Below, piece by piece: positions 57,500 to 64,000 of a stretch of 64,000 nt of DNA (positions are counted from its first letter, which is position 1; every line of letters starts with the position of its first letter). The DNA comes from Mucilaginibacter saanensis (GTDB lineage Bacteria; Bacteroidota; Bacteroidia; Sphingobacteriales; Sphingobacteriaceae). The DNA lies in assembly GCF_014200575.1 (NCBI RefSeq), contig NZ_JACHBZ010000008.1:1-64000 (forward strand), read 5' to 3'. The translations under genes were made by a program, and so were the position numbers. The notes beneath the pieces were generated by a model, which saw only the letters and a list, made by a program, of their open reading frames with translations, did not search any database and was not told the origin of the DNA.

Positions 57500-59026
57500 A
57501 TGAAAAAATCAGCTCTATTTGTACTATTTAATCTTTTTGCAGCTACCCTTACTTTTGGGCAGCAGCAGCAACCCACATTTATTAAAAATAACCTTGATGC
57601 CTATATTAAACAGGGCCTAAAAGACTGGAACTTGCCCGGCCTGGCCATTGCTATTGTAAAAGATGGCAAAACCGTGGTAATGAAAGGTTATGGTGTAAGC
57701 AACATTAAAACCCAAGAGCCGGTTGATGAAAACACCCTGTTTATGATTGCCAGCAACAGCAAGCTTTTTACAGGAACGGCCCTTGCCCAGTTGGATGTGG
57801 ATAAAAAGCTATCGCTCGATGATAAGATCACCAAATACTTTCCGGATTACACCGTGTATGATGCCAATACAACGGCGTTATTAACGGTAAAAGATTTGCT
57901 TGGCCATCATTTAGGCACCAAAACCTTTCAGGGCGATTTTACTTTCTGGAACACTACCTTAACCCGCCGCCAGATTATGGATAAGATGAAGTTGTTGAAA
58001 CCATCGGCAGGTTTTAGGGCAAGCTATGGTTATTGCAACAGCTGCTTTTTAACCGCAGGCCAGGTGATACAACAGGTTACCAACAAGCCCTGGGAAACGT
58101 ATGTTCAGGATAGCCTGCTTACACCGCTGGGCATGACCAATACTTACCCGCTTACCATGGGTATTGCCGACCGCAAAGGGGTTTCAAAACCTTATACCAA
58201 TGCCTTTACCGGTAAAATGACCGAGTTGCCTTATGACCAGGTTGATAACCTGGCCCCGGCCGGTAGTATAGTAAGCTGTGTAAAGGATGTGGCCAAATGG
58301 CTCACCATGCAGTTGGATAGCGGTAAATATGAGGGTAAGCAAATTGTATCATGGAAAGCCCTGCAGAAAACCCGCGACCAAAACACCATTGTGAGCAGCA
58401 GGGCATCGGCGGTTTATCCAATGCATTTCAGGGGGTATGGATTGGGTGTTTTTGAGGCCGACTATAATGGCAAACAGATTTTTTGGCATACCGGTGGTGC
58501 CGACGGTTTTGTGACCAATACCTGTTTTGTGCCCGAAGCAAACCTGGCCATTACCATTTTAACTAATAATGATAACCAGGCATTTTTTGAGGCGTTGCGT
58601 TACCAGATACTGGATGCCTACCTGGACGTTCCTTATGTTGACCGGAGCCAGGCTATCCTGAAAGGATTTAATCAGGATATGGCTGAAACTGTAAAGAAAA
58701 CCACCGATATGCAGGCACGGGTAAAAGGGAAGTTACCCGAGTTGCCACTTAAGGCTTATGCCGGAAATTATCAGAACGAGCTTTATGGGCAAATTGAAAT
58801 TTCTGCCAGTAAAAAAGAGCTGCTGATAAAATTCAATCAGCATAAAGATTTGACCGCTACCCTACAATATATGGACAATAATGAGTGGCTGTTAACCTAC
58901 AATAACGCGGCCTACGGTATTTTCCCGTTAAAGTTTAAGATCGAAAACAATAAGGTAATATCTAACGAAATTAAAGTGAACGACGGCCTGGAGTATGACC
59001 CATATCTTTTTGTAAAGGAAAATTAA
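57500..59026 (+). CDS. exported serine hydrolase, beta-lactamase-like (PF00144) with C-terminal DUF3471-like domain
   Basis: A 508-residue protein. The signal peptide ends TLTFGQ. Active-site motifs: Ser85-x-x-Lys88 (ASNSKLFTG), Tyr178-x-Asn (YGYCNSC) and HTGG (IFWHTGGADGF) in the third position. The C-terminal 105 residues (LPELPLKAYAGNYQNELYGQIEIS...) resemble the DUF3471 lipocalin-like domain often attached to such hydrolases. It is probably a D-peptidase or esterase of the periplasm and is not proven to be a beta-lactamase. It is a paralogue in type of the protein at 30029. It is followed by a bidirectional terminator. Confidence 0.88.
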   Translation: MKKSALFVLFNLFAATLTFGQQQQPTFIKNNLDAYIKQGLKDWNLPGLAIAIVKDGKTVVMKGYGVSNIKTQEPVDENTLFMIASNSKLFTGTALAQLDVDKKLSLDDKITKYFPDYTVYDANTTALLTVKDLLGHHLGTKTFQGDFTFWNTTLTRRQIMDKMKLLKPSAGFRASYGYCNSCFLTAGQVIQQVTNKPWETYVQDSLLTPLGMTNTYPLTMGIADRKGVSKPYTNAFTGKMTELPYDQVDNLAPAGSIVSCVKDVAKWLTMQLDSGKYEGKQIVSWKALQKTRDQNTIVSSRASAVYPMHFRGYGLGVFEADYNGKQIFWHTGGADGFVTNTCFVPEANLAITILTNNDNQAFFEALRYQILDAYLDVPYVDRSQAILKGFNQDMAETVKKTTDMQARVKGKLPELPLKAYAGNYQNELYGQIEISASKKELLIKFNQHKDLTATLQYMDNNEWLLTYNNAAYGIFPLKFKIENNKVISNEIKVNDGLEYDPYLFVKEN

Positions 59027-59048
59027 TAAGAGGTATCCAAGTAAATAC

Positions 59049-59084
59049 AATAAACGCCTCCGGTTTATCCGGGGGCGTTTATTT
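59049..59084. terminator. bidirectional intrinsic terminator
   Basis: AATAAACGCCTCCGG and CCGGGGGCGTTTATT arms flank TTTAT, shared by the serine hydrolase and the convergent methyltransferase, whose stop codon lies inside it. Confidence 0.8.
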
Positions 59085-59861
59085 TTCTGCAATTACAATC
59101 CTGAATTTGTTTTGATATACCACATGGCCGTTTGGCTTAATGTAGGGCTGTATGGCAGCCAAAATGGTTTCCTGTACTTTTTCAAAGCCGCTATGGTCAA
59201 TGGCTTTTGCGGCTGGTCCTGCAGAAAGCAATCCTTTTAAGGCGATCTCCCGATTTTCGTAATCCCATATCGAGTCAACGTCGGCGCTGTTAATAATTTT
59301 TAAGCCAATATCTTCCAATACGTTTTCCAGTAACCTGTTTTCAGTTAGTGCAAATGGGCCGGGCGCACCGGGGGGCGGAGGCGGGAGCAAGTTTCCAATT
59401 GCTTTTAAATAGGTTGCTGCTTCACAGTCCTCTTTATTGCCCCATATCATAAGGGCTAATTTACCGCCGGTCTTCAAAACGCGTTTGGCTTCTGATAATG
59501 CATTTTTTACGTTAGCAGCATATTGAAAGGAGTTAAAGCCGCAAACAAGCGTAAAACTTTGATCATCAAACGGCAGTTCTTCCATTTCGCCATTCAAAAA
59601 CGTGATGGATGGGTTTCTCTGCCTGGCCTCGTCCAGTAAAACCTCGCTGGCATCAATCCCTGTTACGTGAGCTCCGGGTTTACTTGCAAGATCGCTAAAC
59701 AGGCCAGACCCGCAGCCCACATCCAGTATATGGTCGGCTGGGGTAGGTTGCAGTAAGTTTATCACATAGGTATAACCTGCTTTACCCGTTGGTTCCTGAA
59801 TTGCTGCCCAATCCAGTGCCCGCTTGCCCCAAAGTTGGCCCTGAATGCTTTTTGATCCCAT
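59079..59861 (-). CDS. class I SAM-dependent methyltransferase
   Basis: A 260-residue soluble methyltransferase with motif I ILDVGCGSGLF (about 47-57), the acidic end of strand 2 VTGIDAS, motif II-like LVCGFNSFQYAAN and a post-motif strand KLALMIWGN. The domain resembles UbiE/Methyltransf_11 enzymes. The first 30 residues (KSIQGQLWGKRALDWAAIQEPTG) resemble those of small-molecule methyltransferases. Substrate not predictable. Convergent with the serine hydrolase gene, divergent from the TPR lipoprotein. Confidence 0.88.
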   Translation of the reverse strand: MGSKSIQGQLWGKRALDWAAIQEPTGKAGYTYVINLLQPTPADHILDVGCGSGLFSDLASKPGAHVTGIDASEVLLDEARQRNPSITFLNGEMEELPFDDQSFTLVCGFNSFQYAANVKNALSEAKRVLKTGGKLALMIWGNKEDCEAATYLKAIGNLLPPPPPGAPGPFALTENRLLENVLEDIGLKIINSADVDSIWDYENREIALKGLLSAGPAAKAIDHSGFEKVQETILAAIQPYIKPNGHVVYQNKFRIVIAEK

Positions 59862-59971
59862 AAGTGATTAATTTTAAGTTGTTTAGTTATGATGCTAAGT
59901 GAAGGTACAAACATTGTACAACTAAATCACAAAATGTATATTTATGTCTGTAAACCTTATACTATACTCAC

Positions 59972-60628
59972 ATGAACAAGTGCTGCAGGTTAATTTGTAT
60001 TGCCGTTGTTTGGTTGTTAGGATGCTCATTAACTGACGATTGCCCGCCAGGGATAAATACTTTACCCATGTATGGCCGGGCCAAAAAGTGCGGTGCTCAA
60101 ATAGAAAGCGACCGCATATTTTTAAAGCAATGTGACCGCGGTTTTAAGAACAGGAAAGAGGCCGCAAAACATTTTGTAAAACGAGGTTGGGAATACTATT
60201 ATAAACGGATTCCAGATACGGCAATGATGCGGTTTAACCAGGCTTGGCTTTTAGACAGTTTGAATGCCGATGTATACTGGGGTTTTGCAAACCTGACCGG
60301 CACGCAGGGTAAATTAAAAGAGTCGTTACCGTTATTTAACAGGTCAATTGCACTTAACCCGGCAAACGCAAAGGTGTGGGAAAGCGCATCAAACAGCTAC
60401 GGCGAATTATTTTACAAAACCAAGGACGTTAACTATCTGAACACCGCTGTTAAATACTTAAAAAGAGCGGTAAAGTTAAACCCCAGTCCCAGTACCTATG
60501 CCACGCTAACGGCAGCCTATACCTATTTTGCACAAAAAGACAGCGCCAAAAAGTACCTTAAAATAACCGACGGTTTAGATAAAAATGCCGTTAACCCCGA
60601 GGTACGGAAAATGATCACCGGTCAATAA
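59972..60628 (+). CDS. TPR-repeat lipoprotein
   Basis: A 218-residue exported lipoprotein. Signal peptide MNKCCRLICIAVVWLLGC ends in the lipobox LLGC with Cys18. About four TPR-like repeats follow: AKHFVKRGWEYYYKRIPDTAMMRFNQAWL, NADVYWGFANLTGTQGKLKESLPLFNRSIAL, NAKVWESASNSYGELFYKT, STYATLTAAYTYFAQKDSAKKYLK. TPR proteins dock other proteins, and the partner is unknown. It ends 10 bp before the convergent GH97 stop, so the two messages overlap. Confidence 0.8.
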   Translation: MNKCCRLICIAVVWLLGCSLTDDCPPGINTLPMYGRAKKCGAQIESDRIFLKQCDRGFKNRKEAAKHFVKRGWEYYYKRIPDTAMMRFNQAWLLDSLNADVYWGFANLTGTQGKLKESLPLFNRSIALNPANAKVWESASNSYGELFYKTKDVNYLNTAVKYLKRAVKLNPSPSTYATLTAAYTYFAQKDSAKKYLKITDGLDKNAVNPEVRKMITGQ

Positions 60629-60638
60629 TGCGAGTGAT

Positions 60639-62627
60639 TTAATTCACCTTTTCAAACCTTGCAGCCCAACCGCCTCCCGGAGCAAGTTTTACCTGTAACT
60701 TATCTTTTGCGGTAAGGTTGGTAACCGTGCGCTTATAATCAGTAGCATCTTTATCGGCATTTACGCCATCTTCAAACAGGGTGGCTTTGTAATTACCCTC
60801 GCCAAGGAAAGCGAGGTCAATGGATAGTTCCCGGGCGTCCCAGTTGCTCATGGCGGCGGCATACCAGGTGCTTCCTTTGCGCCGGGCTATACTTACATAT
60901 TCGCCAACTTTGCCATCAAGGGCAACGGTTTCATTAAAGGTGGTAGGTACCGCGGCAATAAAATCGGTGCTTTCCTGCTCTTTCATGTAAATAGTTGGGT
61001 TATCTGCCATCATTTGCAGAGGGGCCTCAAATATGGTGTACATGGCTAATTGGTGGCAGCGGGTACCCTGGCTAATAGGGTTGCCATTTACAGCGCGAAA
61101 ATTGGCTTGGGTAGCGTTGCGCATAGCACCGGGTGTATAGTCCATAGGGCCGGCCAGCATACGGATAAACGGGATGCTTACATCATAACCTGGATGGTTC
61201 ACTACACCCCATTTCACATTTTCGAGCCCCTTTACGCCTTCAAAATTGATAACGTTGGGAAAGGTGCGTTGCAGGCCGCTGGGTTTGTACATACCATGAT
61301 AATCAACCAGGAGATGGTGCTCTGCCGCCTTTTGGGCAATATCATATAGCGAGGCCACCATTTTCTGATCGTCGCGATCAATAAAATCTATCTTGAATCC
61401 CTTAACGCCCATTTGTGCAAATTTGGCGAGGGCAGCATCTGTTTGCCGGGTTAAGGCATACCAACTAGTCCATAATATAATGCCTACATTTTTTTGCCCG
61501 CCATAATCAATCAGCTCCTGCAGGTTAATGCTGGGCGAGATCTGGTTAAGATCAACAATGTTTGACCAGCCTTCGTCCAGCACCACGTATTCAACCTTAT
61601 TGGCCGCTGCAAAATCAATATAATATTTATAGGTAGGGTTATTGATGCCTGCCTTAAAATCAACGTGGCTAACGTTCCAGTTGTTCCACCAGTCCCAGGC
61701 TACCTTGCCAGGTTTAATCCAGGAAACATCGGCTACCCTTGAGGGCGAAGCCAGTTTTTGAACCATGTCGTTATTAGCCAACTGTTTGTCTGCCGTACTG
61801 ATAACTACTACCCGCCACGGAAAACTGCGATTGCCCGGGGTTTTGGCAATATAATTGGCGCGCTGGTTTACTACATAGTTCATGTTTTCGTAACCGCCGG
61901 TTTGCTCCAGTAAAGGGTAATGGGCAAATGCGGCCTGCAGGCTTTTTGAGCCGGAGCCATCGCTGGTTAAATACATGCCGGGATAGTTTTCCAGGTCGGC
62001 CTCTAATATGGCTGCCTTTTTAGGGCTGCCCACGTCAATAAGCACCGGCAAAAAAGCAAGGGAATCTTTTTTTACTGCCGATACATTAACATTATTATAC
62101 AATGCCTCAAATGAGGTGGTGAACTTGTCCTTGTTGCGGTAATCATTTACAAAAGGCAGAAAAGCTTTATCATCATCCTTAAAATTAAAATTAGCTTCCT
62201 CGTTTACAATGGTTATATCGCCTTTTTTTCGGGTAACGAAACGATAGGCTACGCCATCATCATAGGCCCTGAACACTAAGCTATAATCGCCCTTGAAGTT
62301 TAAAGTTAGCTGATTGTACTGGTCATGTACCTTGTCTTTTTTATAAACAGGTGTGTTAAAATATTGATCAACAGAGGTAGTTTTTGCGTCTTTTACTGCC
62401 GCATTTTTGCCCAATATTTCTCCGCCCGCAAGCGTCATGGAAATGGCCGATGGTGTGATCACCTCGGTATCTTCATGCTTTACCGACCAATTGATGGCTG
62501 CGCCAGTGGCAACGCTCATGTCTATTTTACCATCGGGCGATTTTACGTGGTAGCTTTTATTCGATTGGGCAAACAGCGTACTTGCCGGCAGTAAAAAACA
62601 CAGGGATAACAGGTTATGCAGTTTCAT
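60639..62627 (-). CDS. GH97 glycosidase, retaining alpha-galactosidase-like class
   Basis: A 662-residue exported enzyme with a signal peptide (ends STLFAQ). Domain layout is as in the other GH97, but the active site differs: Asp414 in KIDFIDRDD takes the place of the nucleophile Asp415 of Bacteroides BtGal97b, and Glu469 (KGLENVKWG) takes the place of its acid/base Glu470. The constant offset of one residue makes the match firm. Retaining alpha-galactosidase activity is therefore likely. It lies 125 bp downstream of the second GH30 gene on the same strand, so the two may share a transcript. Confidence 0.93.
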   Translation of the reverse strand: MKLHNLLSLCFLLPASTLFAQSNKSYHVKSPDGKIDMSVATGAAINWSVKHEDTEVITPSAISMTLAGGEILGKNAAVKDAKTTSVDQYFNTPVYKKDKVHDQYNQLTLNFKGDYSLVFRAYDDGVAYRFVTRKKGDITIVNEEANFNFKDDDKAFLPFVNDYRNKDKFTTSFEALYNNVNVSAVKKDSLAFLPVLIDVGSPKKAAILEADLENYPGMYLTSDGSGSKSLQAAFAHYPLLEQTGGYENMNYVVNQRANYIAKTPGNRSFPWRVVVISTADKQLANNDMVQKLASPSRVADVSWIKPGKVAWDWWNNWNVSHVDFKAGINNPTYKYYIDFAAANKVEYVVLDEGWSNIVDLNQISPSINLQELIDYGGQKNVGIILWTSWYALTRQTDAALAKFAQMGVKGFKIDFIDRDDQKMVASLYDIAQKAAEHHLLVDYHGMYKPSGLQRTFPNVINFEGVKGLENVKWGVVNHPGYDVSIPFIRMLAGPMDYTPGAMRNATQANFRAVNGNPISQGTRCHQLAMYTIFEAPLQMMADNPTIYMKEQESTDFIAAVPTTFNETVALDGKVGEYVSIARRKGSTWYAAAMSNWDARELSIDLAFLGEGNYKATLFEDGVNADKDATDYKRTVTNLTAKDKLQVKLAPGGGWAARFEKVN

Positions 62628-62752
62628 TAGGTTTATGAGTTAATTGGGCATCACAATCTAATTAAAAATGAAACAGCACGGTAATGCTTTGCTGGCTTTT
62701 TATTGTAGAAATAGAACAACAAATATGGCAACTAACCGGGTTATTAACATGC

Positions 62753-64000
62753 TTATGATTGTGTGCCAGCCCACTTAAAGGTGGCTACAGCACCCGCGGC
62801 CAAGCTATAGGTAAATGATTCGGCTCCCCATTTTACCTTAAAGCTAACGGCCGATGAACCATTGTTTAAGACAATGAGCACTTTGGAGCCATCGGTATTT
62901 TTAAAGGCAACATTTTGTATACTGCCCGACAGGTTGGAGGAAATCCTCACCGCACCCGGACGCACAAATTTGGCGGCATGGCCAATAATGTAATAGCCAA
63001 CATTACGGGTTATGGAAGTACCGCTAACGGTAATGCCACCCAAACAGGTACTACAGCCGCCGGCGGTATGCGGGTTATTGTTGGGGTCGGCCGCCAGGTT
63101 CCATTCCAGTACGTTACGACTCCAGTTGCGGGTGGCGCCTATGATGAGTGTATTGATATGCCATGACAGGTCGCCGCCAAAATTACTTGGCGCCCCTACC
63201 CATTGCTCCGTGAAGTAAACGTTTTTATTAGGATAGGCGTTATGCACATCAGTTAATGAACCAATATTGCCGGCATACAAGTGAAACGCCGAACCATCAA
63301 CATAAGGGTTTGCATCCGCATCGGCCAATACGGCTTCCGGGTAATCAACCCTGTCGGTATTATGGTCGTAAGCAATAATCTTGGTGTTGAGCCCGGCAGC
63401 ACGTAACTGTGGCCCCAGGTTGTTTTTAATAAAAGTAGCCTGTTCACCGGCCTGCATTACCATACTTGGATTGTTGTATGGGTTAAGTGGTTCATTTTGC
63501 GGGGTAATGGCATCAATAGTTATGCCTTGGGCCAGCATAGCCTGGATGTATTTTACAAAATAGCGGGCATAGGCATCATAATAGGCGGTATTTAAACTGC
63601 CGCCGGTATAGCCATTATTGCCGGTGGTGTTAACCTTCATCCAGGTGGGAGCCGTCCACGGGGTAGCCAGTATTTTAATGGCTGGGTTTATAGCAATTAT
63701 TTTTTTGAGGATAGGCAGTAAATCCTGGTTTTCCTGGCTGATGCTAAAGTTGGTCATGTTTACATCGCCCGATGTCTGGTTGTAAGTAAAATCGCTGGAA
63801 CTCAAATCTGATGCGCCAATACTGATCCTTAAATAACTGATCCCTATTTGTCCGTTGGCTGTGCCAAACAGCTCGTTAAGTACCGCTGTTTGGTTACCGC
63901 CAAGGCCGTTCAGCAAACCGGCGCTGCCGCCTGTCAAGGTAAAGCCAAAACCATCAATGCCCTGGTAGGTGGTGTTTTCGTCAACAGTTATGGTGGTGGC
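62753..64000 (-). CDS. GH30 glycosidase, second copy (5' end beyond the window)
   Basis: A 3'-complete gene running off the right edge. The frame stays open to 64000 and begins inside the mature protein (ITVDENTTYQGIDGFGFTLTGGS). The apparent start codon at 63937 is internal, so the gene is partial. Residues match the GH30 gene at 7086: QNEPLNPYNN with the acid/base Glu (codon 63491-63493), YFTEQWVG with the nucleophile Glu (codon 63206-63208), and WNLAADPN. The C-terminal beta-sandwich ends FKWAGTQS. It is a paralogue of the 7-kb gene and probably a beta-1,6-glucanase-type enzyme. It is followed 125 bp later by the second GH97. Confidence 0.9.
   Translation of the reverse strand, partial: ATTITVDENTTYQGIDGFGFTLTGGSAGLLNGLGGNQTAVLNELFGTANGQIGISYLRISIGASDLSSSDFTYNQTSGDVNMTNFSISQENQDLLPILKKIIAINPAIKILATPWTAPTWMKVNTTGNNGYTGGSLNTAYYDAYARYFVKYIQAMLAQGITIDAITPQNEPLNPYNNPSMVMQAGEQATFIKNNLGPQLRAAGLNTKIIAYDHNTDRVDYPEAVLADADANPYVDGSAFHLYAGNIGSLTDVHNAYPNKNVYFTEQWVGAPSNFGGDLSWHINTLIIGATRNWSRNVLEWNLAADPNNNPHTAGGCSTCLGGITVSGTSITRNVGYYIIGHAAKFVRPGAVRISSNLSGSIQNVAFKNTDGSKVLIVLNNGSSAVSFKVKWGAESFTYSLAAGAVATFKWAGTQS

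Overview
The window looks like the chromosome of a member of the Bacteroidota, most probably the family Sphingobacteriaceae (Mucilaginibacter or Pedobacter-like). The evidence is promoter elements of the TAnnTTTG type, a TonB-linked outer-membrane barrel protein with a carboxypeptidase-regulatory-like N-terminus, GH97/GH30/GH5/GH2 secreted glycosidases, lipoproteins with short signal peptides, and intergenic repeats of a kind I associate with this family. The genus is an inference from gene content.

Layout. 0-1.15 kb: the edge of a mobile element. A large-serine-type recombinase gene abuts a comM (Mg-chelatase-like ATPase) gene that has lost its 5' half, and the recombinase itself seems truncated by the end of an IS21-like element at the window edge. 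2-5.2 kb: a GT4 glycosyltransferase and a two-gene signalling unit whose kinase carries an ethylene-receptor (ETR1)-type copper/ethylene-binding membrane domain. 5.2-12.2 kb: a GH5-CBM plus GH30 glucanase pair, a stand-alone response regulator and an outer-membrane barrel protein. 12.3-25.1 kb: a collagen-like lipoprotein, HExxH metalloprotease, PDZ aspartyl protease, PBP4-type carboxypeptidase, murQ, a CtpA-type protease, and the core GTPase genes der and era. 25.2-37.7 kb: a patchwork around two copies of initiator tRNA-Met and two tRNA 3'-end remnants. It holds an ABC-F protein, a TPR protein, a GH2 glycosidase, a serine hydrolase, a secreted unknown, a Crp-family regulator facing a DUF308 membrane protein across twin palindromes, a sensor kinase and an MFS transporter. 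37.9-46.3 kb: a row of small accessory enzymes (PhnB-like, DUF1801, DUF5655, two DHFR-like proteins around an FtsX-permease relic), katG, a cupin and a membrane-anchored esterase, with REP-like repeats. 46.6-64 kb: a GH13 alpha-glucosidase, a secreted tyrosinase with a small partner, a coiled-coil exported protein, an ECF42-type sigma factor with its YCII/DGPF partner, a SusB-type GH97, a serine hydrolase, a methyltransferase, a TPR lipoprotein, a second GH97 of the opposite mechanistic class and the 3' part of a second GH30 gene running off the window.

How it works together. The glycosidases suggest a saprophyte degrading beta-1,6/1,3-glucans (GH30, GH5), starch-like alpha-glucans (GH13, SusB-type GH97) and galactosides (GH97b, GH2). 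No SusC/SusD pair is visible, so these are not classical PULs. The most unusual items are the ETR1-type sensor kinase, the interrupted comM, the duplicated initiator-tRNA locus with tRNA 3' tails scattered over 12 kb, and the twin 14-bp palindromes between the Crp-like gene and its neighbour. No CRISPR array, rRNA operon or phage structural gene was seen.
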